From NCBI RefSeq assembly GCF_900095855.1, contig NZ_FMIY01000002.1:1471697-1535696 (forward strand): 64,000 bases of DNA. The letters are read 5' to 3'. Each line of letters opens with the position of its first letter. The first letter of the stretch is position 1. The translations under genes and the position numbers were made by a program. Below, one piece after another: positions 34,612-43,611 of this stretch. The notes under the pieces are model-generated. The model had not been told where the DNA came from and did no database searches. It saw only the letters and a program-made list of their open reading frames with translations. This DNA is from Megasphaera coli (lineage in GTDB: Bacteria; Bacillota; Negativicutes; Veillonellales; Megasphaeraceae).

Positions 34612-34633
34612 TTACTTTATCGAATTAAAGTAA
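34612..34633. promoter_or_regulatory. Operator candidate upstream of the his operon
   Basis: TTACTTTA (34612-34619) and its exact inverse TAAAGTAA (34626-34633) flank six bases. The dyad lies 24 bases before the hisZ start, about 12 bases after a possible -10 box (TATGAT at 34595-34600), and could block transcription initiation. No T-box or histidine-rich leader peptide is visible. Confidence 0.45.
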
Positions 34634-34657
34634 TAAAGAAAGAAGGGAATATACTCA

Positions 34658-35902
34658 ATGAGCCGGGCCCGCTTGGACGGAGTAAAGATGCTGCATCATG
34701 ATGAAATGCGCAATTATGCTCGTATACAAAGTAAGATGCTGGAAGTTTTGATGAAACACGGCTGTAAGATCGTAGAACCGCCGAGTTTTGCGGATTACGA
34801 TATATATGGACAATTTTTTCCGCATTTGCGCAGAGAAATGGTTAAGACCATAGATGCCGACGGTTCTGTCCTTGTTCTGCGTCCCGATGCGACACTGCCT
34901 ATCGTTGAAACGGCGGCTCGCGAATTCCCCCGAACAAATCAGCTTTTAAAGTTCGGTTATGTAAGTACGGTTTTCCGCAAATATTCCGGGAGAAGCACGT
35001 ACGGTAAAGATTTCCTTCAGGGCGGGGCTGAAATTCTGGGAGACCCCGAGCCTGAATGTGACGGTGAGATCATTGCCATGGCTGCAGCGGTACTGGCGGC
35101 TGTAGGTATTTGTAATATTCATATCGATATCGGGACGGCAGCATACGCGTACGCGCTTTTTGACGAGTTGTCTCTGGATAAAGAAGCTAAACAAGTGCTG
35201 CGCCGCTATTTGGGAGAACGTAATCTTGTTGCCTACCGCGGCTATACGGCTCTTTTGCCGCTGCGATCCGACTGCCGCCGGGCTCTTGACGCCTTGCCCG
35301 TCCTTTTCGGACCGTATGCGGAAACATTGACGGCAGCCCGGACTTATTGTCTTAACAGCGGTATGAGAAATGCGTTGGCACGACTGGAAAAAACTCATCA
35401 ATATCTCGGCTGTGCCGGATATACGTCGCATATCCGGCTTGATTTGGGGGTTACGGATCCGTTAGGGTATTATACGGACATGATGTTTAAAATATATGCG
35501 GACGAAGCGCTTTGCGAACTGGTAAGCGGCGGCAGATACGATCGGCTTTCAACCGCTTTCGGCATAGAACGGCCGGCTTGCGGGTTCGGTATGAATCTTA
35601 ATTTATTATATGAGTTTATGAGTGATGCAGGTCTGCTGAAAGATGCTGAACCGTCATTGCAGCTGGCCGTTTCTTATTCGACTTATGATCGGCAGCTTCT
35701 CATTGACCTCTTCAATTGGCGCCGCCGGGGATTTCGCGTAGCGGCCTATCCGGATACGGCCTATATTGATGCCGGAGACTGCAGGTTATGTTGCCGTTAC
35801 GGGGACGGAGTATATCATAAAGACGGAAACATACTGACTGCCCGGGAATTGGAAGAATTTATGAGGAGGTGTGATGATGGCTCTTCATATTGCCCTAGCT
35901 AA
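34658..35902 (+). CDS. hisZ: ATP phosphoribosyltransferase regulatory subunit
   Basis: The 414-residue protein is a histidyl-tRNA-synthetase-like protein without the tRNA-binding end: YARIQSKMLEVLMKHGCKIVEPPSFADYD at the start, VLRPDATLPI (motif 2 region) and VSGGRYDRLSTAFG near 285. HisZ pairs with the short form of HisG to make the histidine-sensitive first enzyme of the pathway. It heads the operon, and its end overlaps hisG. GAAGGG precedes the ATG at 34658. Confidence 0.93.
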   Translation: MSRARLDGVKMLHHDEMRNYARIQSKMLEVLMKHGCKIVEPPSFADYDIYGQFFPHLRREMVKTIDADGSVLVLRPDATLPIVETAAREFPRTNQLLKFGYVSTVFRKYSGRSTYGKDFLQGGAEILGDPEPECDGEIIAMAAAVLAAVGICNIHIDIGTAAYAYALFDELSLDKEAKQVLRRYLGERNLVAYRGYTALLPLRSDCRRALDALPVLFGPYAETLTAARTYCLNSGMRNALARLEKTHQYLGCAGYTSHIRLDLGVTDPLGYYTDMMFKIYADEALCELVSGGRYDRLSTAFGIERPACGFGMNLNLLYEFMSDAGLLKDAEPSLQLAVSYSTYDRQLLIDLFNWRRRGFRVAAYPDTAYIDAGDCRLCCRYGDGVYHKDGNILTARELEEFMRRCDDGSSYCPS

Positions 35903-36545
35903 AGGACGTATACATAAAGTTGTTATGAAATATTTACAGGCCGGCGGTTATAACTTTTCATCCTATTCGGAAGACAGCCGCAAACTTATTTTTGAAGATA
36001 TACAGGGACGTATAAAAGTGACGCTCGTCAAATCGCCGGATGTTGCTGTCTATGTAGAAAGAGGCGCTGCCGATATAGGCATCGTCGGTAAGGATATACT
36101 GATTGAAGAATGTAGTGAAGCGGCAGTCTATGAAATTTTCGATCTCAACATCGGCTGCTGCCGTATGGCTGTTGCCACTATTGCCGGGCGGAAGATAGAA
36201 ATGAGTCGGCGCCTTACTGTCGGTACAAAATACCCGCTTATTGCACGGCAGTATTTTGAAGCGCATCATCACAGCGTCGATATTATTAAGCTCAACGGCT
36301 CCGTCGAATTGGCACCGCTTATCGGCCTGGCCGATGTTATCGTCGATATTGTCGAGACGGGCAATACGCTAAAAGCCAACGGGCTGGAAGTAGTGCGGTA
36401 TTTTATGGATTTCAGTGCTCGTATGATTTGTAACCCGGTTTCTTTTAAATTAAAGTACGGAGAGATACAGGCTTTGATCCGAAATATCGAGGAACGGAGA
36501 AAGGCGGAGGGGGAGCATAATGGAGAGAATAGAAGTACCGGATAA
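35877..36545 (+). CDS. hisG: ATP phosphoribosyltransferase, short form
   Basis: The 222-residue protein lacks the C-terminal regulatory domain of long HisG and so needs HisZ, which is present upstream. Recognised segments are IALAKGRI at the start, GAADIGIVGKDIL near 60 and the PRPP loop DVIVDIVETGNTLKANGL near 160. It joins ATP and PRPP as the first step of histidine synthesis. The ATG at 35877 has GAGGAGG six bases ahead and overlaps the end of hisZ; the two codons before it (GTG and ATG) are too near the site. Confidence 0.95.
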   Translation: MALHIALAKGRIHKVVMKYLQAGGYNFSSYSEDSRKLIFEDIQGRIKVTLVKSPDVAVYVERGAADIGIVGKDILIEECSEAAVYEIFDLNIGCCRMAVATIAGRKIEMSRRLTVGTKYPLIARQYFEAHHHSVDIIKLNGSVELAPLIGLADVIVDIVETGNTLKANGLEVVRYFMDFSARMICNPVSFKLKYGEIQALIRNIEERRKAEGEHNGENRSTG

Positions 36546-37809
36546 AGGATTTACATTAAAGGAGATCAGGGAGATCACAGAGCGGGAGCAGGCCGGTGAC
36601 TCCAAAATACGGGAACGGGTAGAAATGATCCTGGCAGCCGTTCGACAGGATGGAGATCGGGCGGTTCGAAATTTTACAATATGCTTTGACGGCGTAGATG
36701 TGCCGGAGTTTCGGATCACCGAGGAAGAAATTGAGGCAGCGGTGAAAGCGGTCGGCCCCGAATTTATGGAGATACTTGCGGAAGCGCGTAGTAATATTCG
36801 TACTTATCATGAGCGGCAGATAGAAGGATCGTGGTTTAAAGAAGTTCGTGACGGCGTTCATCTCGGTACTCGATTTACCCCCATTCGGCGTGTCGGTGTC
36901 TATGTTCCCGGCGGTACGGCGGCATATCCGTCTACTGTCCTTATGGATACGGTGCCGGCGCAGGTCGCGGGCGTACCGTCCATTGCCGTTTTTACTCCGC
37001 CCGGCCGGGACGGCGGTGTCAGCCCGTATATATTGGCGGCCGCTTATGTTGCAGGTGTAAAGGAACTTTATAAGGTGGGCGGCGCCCAGAGCATTGCGGC
37101 TGCCGCTTTCGGCACGGAAAGTATTGAGCCGGTTTTTAAAATTGTAGGTCCCGGTAATGCGTATGTGGCTATGGCCAAACGTCTTGTCTTCGGTGTCGTC
37201 GGCATCGATATGATTGCCGGACCCAGCGAGGTAGGTGTTTTGGCTGATGATTCGGCCGATCCTGCCTGGATTGCCGCGGACATGCTGGCACAGGCGGAGC
37301 ATGATGTGCGGGCTGCAGCTTTTTTGGCAACGCCCAGCGAAAATATAGCCCGTTTTGTAGAGTCGGAAATATCCAGGCAGCTGCAAGACTTGGGGCGCTG
37401 CGAAATTGCCGAGGCCGCTCTTCGGGATTATGGCAAGATTTTTATTACAAAAAGTAAAGAACAGGCTGTAGAAATTATGAATCTCATTGCGCCGGAACAC
37501 TTGGAAATACTGTTTGATCGGCCTGAAACATATGTTTCGCAGATTCTGAACGCCGGTGCAATTTTTGTGGGTCCGTACACACCCGAGCCGATAGGAGATT
37601 ATTTTGCCGGTCCCAATCATACTCTCCCGACTATGGGAACGGCCGCCTTTTCGTCTCCTTTGGGCGTATATGATTTTATGAAAAGGAGCAGTCTCTTACA
37701 ATATGATCGGACTGCTTTTACGGCTGTAGCGGCAAAGGTGGAACGCTTTGCCGCCGTGGAAGGGCTGCAGGCCCATGGACTGGCTGTGAGGAGGAGACTG
37801 GATGAATAA
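36520..37809 (+). CDS. hisD: Histidinol dehydrogenase
   Basis: The 429-residue protein has the family signature region GGAQSIAAAAFGTESIEPVFKIVGPGNAYV near 187-216, the zinc/catalytic part with QAEHD near 255 and NLIAPEHLEI near 320, and GPYTPEPIGDY. It oxidises L-histidinol to histidine with two NAD. It starts inside hisG (26-base overlap) and overlaps hisC by eight bases, showing tight coupling. Confidence 0.97.
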   Translation: MERIEVPDKGFTLKEIREITEREQAGDSKIRERVEMILAAVRQDGDRAVRNFTICFDGVDVPEFRITEEEIEAAVKAVGPEFMEILAEARSNIRTYHERQIEGSWFKEVRDGVHLGTRFTPIRRVGVYVPGGTAAYPSTVLMDTVPAQVAGVPSIAVFTPPGRDGGVSPYILAAAYVAGVKELYKVGGAQSIAAAAFGTESIEPVFKIVGPGNAYVAMAKRLVFGVVGIDMIAGPSEVGVLADDSADPAWIAADMLAQAEHDVRAAAFLATPSENIARFVESEISRQLQDLGRCEIAEAALRDYGKIFITKSKEQAVEIMNLIAPEHLEILFDRPETYVSQILNAGAIFVGPYTPEPIGDYFAGPNHTLPTMGTAAFSSPLGVYDFMKRSSLLQYDRTAFTAVAAKVERFAAVEGLQAHGLAVRRRLDE

Positions 37810-38875
37810 GGAATGGATTCGCACGACCTTGCGGCAGGTTGAGCCCTACAAGGTGCCGGTTATTTCGGAATCGACGGTTATCAATGCCAATGAAAGCCCG
37901 TACAGTATATTTGACTTTCCCGCTGTTAAAAGCGATTTCTTGCAGCGGCTGGAAAGACTGCCGTCATATCGCTATCCGAAACCTTATGCCGATGACTTGC
38001 GGAAGGCCCTTGGCGAATATGTCGGCTGCACTCCCGAAGAAATTCTCGTGGGCAACGGAGGCGATGAAATTATCGGCCTTGTGTGCAGCACCTTTCTGGA
38101 GCCGGGCGATACGATTCTGACGCACTGGCCGACCTTTGACATTTACGGCATTGACGCATCCATGACGGGCGCAAGGGAGGAGCGCGTTCCCGATAAAGAC
38201 GGATTTGTGCGCAGCGCCGAAGCGTACGGGCAGGCCGTGAAAGAAAAAAAGCCGAAGGTCACGGTTATTTGCAATCCCAACAATCCGACAGGGCACCTGT
38301 GGAGTACGGACGAAGTGGAATCGATTGTGGCGGCTTCGGATCGGCCCGTTCTCGTCGATGAGGCCTATCTGGAATTTTCCGGGCTTGAAAGCAGTATTCC
38401 TCTCATTCGCCGATACGACAACCTCATCGTCCTGCGGACACTGTCCAAGGCCTTCGGACTGGCCGGTTACCGCATAGGCTATGCGGTCGGGCAAAAGGAG
38501 ATGATTGACGCCCTGGCTCTGACCAAGGCGACGTATAACGTCAATGCCGTTTCTCAAACGGCCGGCCTTGTCGCCATGGCGCACAGGGATGAAATCTTGG
38601 GCTTTACGATTCCGCGCATTGTACGGACGCGGGATTTTCTTGCCCGAGAGCTTAAAGAGATAGACGGGATTAGGGTATATCCGAGCGCTGCCAACTTTAT
38701 CCTTTGCCGCGTTCCCGATGGGGCGGCGGCGGTCAAGGCTTTGAGCGCTGCGGACATTGCCGTTCGCAGCTATAAGGCGAGTGCCTTGCGCGATTGCCTG
38801 CGTCTCACGGCGACGACGAAAGATACGGCGGAGCGGATTGTTGCCGCTCTTAGAAAGGAGTTTAGTCATGCGTAA
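37802..38875 (+). CDS. hisC: Histidinol-phosphate aminotransferase
   Basis: The 357-residue fold-type I aminotransferase has LVGNGGDEIIGL near 80, ICNPNNPTGHLW near 155, VDEAYLEFSG and RTLSKAFGLAGYRIGY with the PLP-binding lysine near 218. It transaminates imidazole-acetol phosphate. It overlaps hisD by eight bases, and hisB begins within its last codons. Confidence 0.95.
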   Translation: MNKEWIRTTLRQVEPYKVPVISESTVINANESPYSIFDFPAVKSDFLQRLERLPSYRYPKPYADDLRKALGEYVGCTPEEILVGNGGDEIIGLVCSTFLEPGDTILTHWPTFDIYGIDASMTGAREERVPDKDGFVRSAEAYGQAVKEKKPKVTVICNPNNPTGHLWSTDEVESIVAASDRPVLVDEAYLEFSGLESSIPLIRRYDNLIVLRTLSKAFGLAGYRIGYAVGQKEMIDALALTKATYNVNAVSQTAGLVAMAHRDEILGFTIPRIVRTRDFLARELKEIDGIRVYPSAANFILCRVPDGAAAVKALSAADIAVRSYKASALRDCLRLTATTKDTAERIVAALRKEFSHA

Positions 38876-39452
38876 AGCGCAGGTTGAGCGAAATACGAAA
38901 GAAACGCAGATTGTCCTTTCCCTGAATCTCGACGGCAAGGGAAGCTTTGCGGGAACGACGGGTGTGGGCTTTTTTGATCACATGCTGAATCTTTTTGCCT
39001 GCCACGGCAGTTTCGATATGGTACTGGACGTGCACGGCGACCTTGCGGTGGACTCTCATCATACTCTGGAGGATTTGGCTATTGTCCTGGGCGATGCGCT
39101 GGATCGGGCCTTGGGAAACAGAATCGGCATCAGGCGGTACGGTATTTTTTATTGTCCCATGGATGAAGCCTTGTCCCGCGTCGTCATCGACTTGAGCGGA
39201 CGTCCGTATCTGGTCTATGACGTAGAGCTTAAGGCGGAACGTATCGGCGATTTTGAAACGGAAATGTTGCGTGAATTTTTATATGCCCTGTCCGTGCACG
39301 GCCGGATGAATTTGCACGTCACCAACTTGTACGGCATCAATTCGCACCACATAGCGGAATCCGTATTTAAGGCCTTGGGGCATGCTTTAAAAGGAGCCGT
39401 TTATGTGGAAGCGGATTCGGATAAGGTCTTGTCGACTAAGGGAGTGCTGTAA
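38868..39452 (+). CDS. hisB: Imidazoleglycerol-phosphate dehydratase
   Basis: The 194-residue monofunctional HisB has the metal-binding DSHHTLEDLAIVLGDAL near 61 and the later INSHHIAESVFKALG near 160, with GVGFFDHMLN near 38. It has no N-terminal phosphatase domain, so histidinol-phosphate phosphatase must come from another protein. The start at ATG 38868 follows AAAGGAG and overlaps hisC by eight bases. Confidence 0.96.
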   Translation: MRKAQVERNTKETQIVLSLNLDGKGSFAGTTGVGFFDHMLNLFACHGSFDMVLDVHGDLAVDSHHTLEDLAIVLGDALDRALGNRIGIRRYGIFYCPMDEALSRVVIDLSGRPYLVYDVELKAERIGDFETEMLREFLYALSVHGRMNLHVTNLYGINSHHIAESVFKALGHALKGAVYVEADSDKVLSTKGVL

Positions 39453-39453
39453 G

Positions 39454-40068
39454 ATGAGAGTCGTCATTATTGATTACGGTGTCGGGAATTTGGCAAATGT
39501 CGCCTACGCATGGCAGCGGCTCGGCGTAGACCCGATTATAACAAATGCCCCCCGCCTTATCAGGCAGGCCGACTTGATTGAGCTGCCCGGCGTCGGAGCC
39601 ATGCGCGATGCCATGGAAAACTTGAGAAAACGCGATTTAATTCCCGTCCTGGAGGAGGAAGTAAAAAAGGGTACTTTCTTTCTCGGCGTGTGCCTCGGCA
39701 TGCAGGCGCTTTTTGAAGCGTCTCATGAAGACGGCCTTCACAAGACGCTGGGATTTTTGCCGGGTGAAGTGATGCCCTTGAAGAGGACACTTAAAGTGCC
39801 GCACATGGGGTGGAACCGGCTGGATTTCCGGCAATCCCATTGGTTGCAGGAAGGCTTACCGGCCCGACCGTATGTGTATTTCGTCCATTCATACTATAAA
39901 ACGCCGACGGATACGCCCGATGTCATTGCCACTGCCGATTATGACGGGCCCGTACCGGCCGTCTGCTGTAGCGGTAACGTGGTCGGCATGCAGTTTCATC
40001 CCGAAAAGAGCGGTCCTGTCGGGGCGCGGCTCTTGCAGAATATGGCGGACTATGTCCGAAAGGAGTAG
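39454..40068 (+). CDS. hisH: Imidazole glycerol phosphate synthase, glutamine amidotransferase subunit
   Basis: The 204-residue protein is a class I glutaminase: VVIIDYGVGNLANV at the start, FLGVCLGMQALFE with the nucleophilic Cys near 79, and MQFHPEKSG with the His-Glu pair near 186. It feeds ammonia to HisF. ATG 39454 follows AAGGGAG, one base after the hisB stop. Confidence 0.96.
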   Translation: MRVVIIDYGVGNLANVAYAWQRLGVDPIITNAPRLIRQADLIELPGVGAMRDAMENLRKRDLIPVLEEEVKKGTFFLGVCLGMQALFEASHEDGLHKTLGFLPGEVMPLKRTLKVPHMGWNRLDFRQSHWLQEGLPARPYVYFVHSYYKTPTDTPDVIATADYDGPVPAVCCSGNVVGMQFHPEKSGPVGARLLQNMADYVRKE

Positions 40069-40072
40069 GCTC

Positions 40073-40792
40073 ATGATTGTATTTCCTGCCATTGATATAC
40101 AAAAAGGACTTGTTGTCCGTTTGCGCCAAGGCGTTGAAAACGATAGTGTCACGTATTTTGAAGACCCCGTGAAAACAGCCGTAAAATGGTATGAAGAAGG
40201 AGCGGCATATTTACATGTTGTCGACCTGGACGGCGCTTTTGCCGGAACGCCGCAAAACGGTGTCATAATCCGGCAGATTTGTGAAGCCGTGCCGATTCCC
40301 GTTGAAGTGGGCGGCGGCATCCGCTCGGCAGCGACGATTGAAGACTATTTGGAAAAAGGCGTTGCCCGCATCATCATCGGTTCCTTGGTCGTAGAAGACG
40401 AAGGCTTTTTGCAGGAAACGGCGCGGCAATACGCAAAACATCTGGCCGTTTCCATTGACGCGAAGAACGACGTCGTCGCCACGCACGGCTGGGTGGACGG
40501 CAGCGACAAGACGGTCCTGCCCTTTGCCGAGCGGGTTCTGGAGGCACGAATAAGCACGATTATTTATACGGACATCGGCCGTGACGGCATGCTCAGCGGG
40601 CCCAATTTACCCATGCTGCAAAAGTTGCAGTGCCTGCCGGGGATTCGGCTTATCGCGTCCGGCGGCATCGGTACCGTGGACGATTTGAGGAACTTACGAA
40701 CTCTGGGCGTATACGGCGCCATTACGGGAAAGGCCCTGTACGAAGGAAGAATTACGATGGCCGAGATTTGCGAACTCGCGGGAGGCGCATAA
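40073..40792 (+). CDS. hisA: Phosphoribosylformimino-5-aminoimidazole carboxamide ribotide isomerase
   Basis: The 239-residue beta/alpha-barrel has [17 protein letters not shown] at the start (first catalytic Asp), [18 protein letters not shown] near 81, the second catalytic Asp in [12 protein letters not shown] near 169, and [11 protein letters not shown]. It isomerises ProFAR to PRFAR. ATG 40073 follows AAGGAG and lies four bases after the hisH stop. hisF starts one base after it. Confidence 0.96.
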   Translation: MIVFPAIDIQKGLVVRLRQGVENDSVTYFEDPVKTAVKWYEEGAAYLHVVDLDGAFAGTPQNGVIIRQICEAVPIPVEVGGGIRSAATIEDYLEKGVARIIIGSLVVEDEGFLQETARQYAKHLAVSIDAKNDVVATHGWVDGSDKTVLPFAERVLEARISTIIYTDIGRDGMLSGPNLPMLQKLQCLPGIRLIASGGIGTVDDLRNLRTLGVYGAITGKALYEGRITMAEICELAGGA

Positions 40793-40793
40793 A

Positions 40794-41558
40794 ATGCTTG
40801 CAAAACGGATTATACCCTGTCTGGACGTGCGCGACGGTCGCGTTGTCAAAGGGCGGCAGTTTAAAGATATTCGCGATGTGGACGATCCCGTACGGTTGGG
40901 TGCGTTTTATTCCGCCCAAATGGCGGATGAATTGGTATTCTATGACATTACGGCCACCTACGAGGGGCGCGCCCTTTTTTTGGATGTCGTCCGCGGCGTG
41001 GCGAAGACCTTGGATATTCCCTTTACGGTCGGCGGCGGCATCCGGACGATAGATGATTTTCGCCAAGTCCTCTTGGCCGGGGCCGACAAAGTTTCCGTTA
41101 ATTCCGCGGCCGTCAGGCGCCCCGAGCTGATTCGTGAAGCTGCTGAGCGCTTCGGCAGTCAGTGCGTGGTTCTTTCCATTGATGCCAAGCGCGGCCGGCA
41201 GGGGAATTGGGAGGTATACGTTTCGGGCGGCAGAGAAAACACGGGAACGGATGCCTTTACCTGGGCGCGGCAGGGCGTTGCTCTGGGAGCCGGTGAAATC
41301 TGTATCAACTCGATTGATGCGGACGGCGCAAGATCAGGCTTCGATTTGGAATTGAACAGTTTATTGGCACGGCAGTTGCCGGTTCCCGTCATCGCGTCGG
41401 GAGGGGCCGGAAAAATGAGCGATTTTAAGGATGTCCTCAATGTCGGCGCCGACGCGGCTTTGGCAGCTTCCGTTTTTCATTACGGACAGATTGCCATTCC
41501 GGAGTTGAAGCGCTATTTGTGTCATGAAGGCATTGCGATGAGGGGAGCTGAAGAATAA
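40794..41558 (+). CDS. hisF: Imidazole glycerol phosphate synthase, cyclase subunit
   Basis: The 254-residue beta/alpha-barrel has [17 protein letters not shown] at the start (catalytic Asp11 position), [23 protein letters not shown] near 130 and [11 protein letters not shown]. With HisH it makes imidazole glycerol phosphate and AICAR. It lies one base after hisA, and its TAA is followed directly by the hisIE ATG. Confidence 0.97.
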   Translation: MLAKRIIPCLDVRDGRVVKGRQFKDIRDVDDPVRLGAFYSAQMADELVFYDITATYEGRALFLDVVRGVAKTLDIPFTVGGGIRTIDDFRQVLLAGADKVSVNSAAVRRPELIREAAERFGSQCVVLSIDAKRGRQGNWEVYVSGGRENTGTDAFTWARQGVALGAGEICINSIDADGARSGFDLELNSLLARQLPVPVIASGGAGKMSDFKDVLNVGADAALAASVFHYGQIAIPELKRYLCHEGIAMRGAEE

Positions 41559-42266
41559 ATGGATCGTGTCAGCGTTGAAGAGATTCGATTCGATGGGCGC
41601 GGGTTGGTACCGGCGGTTATTCAGGAAGCAAATAGCGGCAGGGTGCTGATGGTAGCGTATATGAATGCCGAATCCCTGCAAAAGACACTGGAAACGGGAC
41701 AAACTTGGTTTTACAGCCGGAGCCGGCAGGAACTCTGGCATAAAGGCGAAACGTCGGGACATTTCCAGAAAGTTGTTTCTGCTGCCGTAGACTGTGATGC
41801 CGACACGCTGCTTTTTCAGGTGGAACAGACCGGAGCGGCATGCCATACAGGCAGTAAATCCTGCTTCTTTCGCGGTCTCGATACGATAGAGAGCTGCGTT
41901 ACGGGCAGCCTTGCCGTCCTTGCCGATTTGGGAGAAAGAATTCGGGAAAAACGATTGCACCCGACGGAAAAATCCTATACTGCATATTTACTGAATGCCG
42001 GGATGGATAAGATCTGCAAGAAGATTGGTGAAGAGGCGGCAGAAGTAATTATTGCGGCCAAAAATGTAAATGGCTGCACTGCGGCGGAAAACTTACCGGA
42101 AATGCGGGCGGAAACGGCAAAAGAATCGGCAGATATCCTTTATCATCTGTCCGTTCTTTGGGAGGCGGCCGGGATTACGGTAAACGATGTCATGACAGTA
42201 CTGGAGGAGCGTTCACGTACGCAGGGAAACAAAAAGACGGCAGGTCATGGGGACAGGACTTTTTGA
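41559..42266 (+). CDS. hisIE: Bifunctional phosphoribosyl-AMP cyclohydrolase / phosphoribosyl-ATP pyrophosphatase
   Basis: The 235-residue protein fuses HisI (about 1-115, with [21 protein letters not shown] and [26 protein letters not shown] binding zinc and magnesium) to HisE (about 120-215, with [26 protein letters not shown] and [12 protein letters not shown]). It does steps two and three of the pathway. It completes all enzyme functions except histidinol-phosphatase. Confidence 0.96.
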   Translation: MDRVSVEEIRFDGRGLVPAVIQEANSGRVLMVAYMNAESLQKTLETGQTWFYSRSRQELWHKGETSGHFQKVVSAAVDCDADTLLFQVEQTGAACHTGSKSCFFRGLDTIESCVTGSLAVLADLGERIREKRLHPTEKSYTAYLLNAGMDKICKKIGEEAAEVIIAAKNVNGCTAAENLPEMRAETAKESADILYHLSVLWEAAGITVNDVMTVLEERSRTQGNKKTAGHGDRTF

Positions 42267-42274
42267 GGTGACTT

Positions 42275-43399
42275 ATGAAAACCGTAATCTTCGATGTAGA
42301 TGGCGTGCTGCTTAGCGAAAAGCGCTATTTTGATGTATCCGGGCTGACCCTTTGGGAATGGTATAACAGCCCTCTCTATTTAGGCCTCGGGGAAGAGCGT
42401 TTTACATCGGCTCCGTCGGAGGAACGCATCATTGCTTTGCGCCGATATTATTGGGCAGATGACATGCTGCTGCGTAAATTTAAGTCACATGGTATTAACA
42501 GTAACTGGGATATGGTGTATCTCCACGTTCTTTTGGCTTTCCTTCTGCGGAGCAGAGAAAATAAAGAGCTCTTTGCCGGCTGGACTGCCGGTTTTACGAA
42601 AATCGAAGGAGTGCGGGCTGCCGGTGCTTTGCTGAAAAAAAGAGGCTTTACCGTAGCGCCCGGAACGGACTTGTTTCGGCTTTTTACGGCAATTGTTCCG
42701 GAAGATACCTGTAAGGATGAAGTATTTCCTTGTATGGAAAAAGCTCTGTCCGATGAAGGCGGCTTGGCGCTTCAACGCGGGTTGAGCCTGCACGGTCCCT
42801 TGTGGTGCCGCCTTTTTGAGTGCTTTCAGAACTGGTATTTGGGTGATGTTTTTTACAGGGATACATATCATGATGAACCGTATAATGTCGGCAAAAAGGG
42901 GTTTTTGCAGTGTGAAGTGCCTCTCGGCGGGGCTGCTGAAACAAAGGCTATGTTTAGAGAATTGAAGCGGCGCGGCTATCGGTTGGCCATCGGTACGGGC
43001 AGGGCGGCCAAAGAGGTGGAAGTCCCGTTTAAGACTTACGATTGGCTTACTGAATTTGATGCTGACCATATTGCTACGGAAACGGATGTAAAAAAAGCGG
43101 AAAAGCAGCTTGGCATACCGCTTGATAAGCCGAACCCCTTCGTCTATTACGCCGGTGCCTTCGGCAGATATGAAGCACGTTATCGGGATTACCTTCTACA
43201 TCCCGAAGTATATAAGCAGGGAGAATACATTATTGTCGGTGATTCCCCGGCTGACGTCCGGTGTGCCAAAGCCATGGGAGCCGTAATGATTGCCGTCCTT
43301 ACCGGCTTGGACGGTGAACAGGCAAGAACAGTATTTGAACGGGAAAATGCAGACTATATTGTCGGTTCGGTTTTGGATATTCCGGAAATACTGCTATAA
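42275..43399 (+). CDS. HAD-superfamily phosphatase, last gene of the his operon
   Basis: The 374-residue protein has HAD motif I FDVDGVLLS (residues 6-14, Asp7 and Asp9), a very large insert (about 15-205), motif II AIGTGRA near 245 and motif IV VGDSPADVRCAK near 327. It lies eight bases after hisIE with no terminator between. The operon has no histidinol-phosphate phosphatase (hisN, hisJ or a HisB fusion), so this enzyme is a good candidate for that step. This is inference from position and chemistry; the family is not otherwise assigned. Other small phosphorylated substrates are possible. Confidence 0.8.
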   Translation: MKTVIFDVDGVLLSEKRYFDVSGLTLWEWYNSPLYLGLGEERFTSAPSEERIIALRRYYWADDMLLRKFKSHGINSNWDMVYLHVLLAFLLRSRENKELFAGWTAGFTKIEGVRAAGALLKKRGFTVAPGTDLFRLFTAIVPEDTCKDEVFPCMEKALSDEGGLALQRGLSLHGPLWCRLFECFQNWYLGDVFYRDTYHDEPYNVGKKGFLQCEVPLGGAAETKAMFRELKRRGYRLAIGTGRAAKEVEVPFKTYDWLTEFDADHIATETDVKKAEKQLGIPLDKPNPFVYYAGAFGRYEARYRDYLLHPEVYKQGEYIIVGDSPADVRCAKAMGAVMIAVLTGLDGEQARTVFERENADYIVGSVLDIPEILL

Positions 43400-43460
43400 T
43401 TTTTATTGCTTTCGTCATATTTCGATAAGCTCAAAAAAGTGCGCGTAATGTACGGTGCCA

Positions 43461-43489
43461 TTGACAGTGTCCCCTTCATTACCTATAAT
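43461..43489 (+). promoter_or_regulatory. Consensus promoter ahead of trmB leader
   Basis: A perfect TTGACA (43461-43466), 17-bp spacer and TATAAT (43484-43489). Transcription should start near 43496 and yield a leader of about 115 bases before trmB. Confidence 0.88.
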
Positions 43490-43495
43490 TAAATA

Positions 43496-43598
43496 ACTGA
43501 ATAAGAGAAATCGGGAATGTAGAGAGATGTGAACCGGGTTTCTCCGCCCGGATAATGGAAACGAGGGGCGGCTGTGTTATGAACAGCCGCCTTTTTTT
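43496..43598 (+). ncRNA. Structured attenuator-like leader RNA upstream of trmB
   Basis: Between the consensus promoter and the trmB ribosome site the transcript ends in an intrinsic terminator: GGCGGCTGT (43567-43575) pairs with ACAGCCGCC (43583-43591), followed by seven T. Upstream, CCGGG (43534-43538) and CCCGG (43547-43551) make a hairpin, and CCGCCC (43544-43549) can instead pair with GGGCGG (43566-43571) of the terminator arm. These exclusive pairings are the logic of an attenuator or riboswitch, or the unit could release a short RNA of about 100 bases. No known riboswitch class was recognised. Confidence 0.55.
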
Positions 43599-43611
43599 AC
43601 AGGAGGGAAGC

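Noticed and set aside
43496-43565. Resemblance of the trmB leader to a TPP riboswitch (GGATAATG) or to the T-box (GTGAACCG)
   Set aside because: The TPP 5' half with CUGAGA is missing, and a T-box would need some 200 bases with a specifier stem; only about 30 bases lie between the start site and the element.
43496-43598. Leader as SRP/4.5S RNA
   Set aside because: The conserved GGAA-capped apical helix with its AGCAGC strand is absent.
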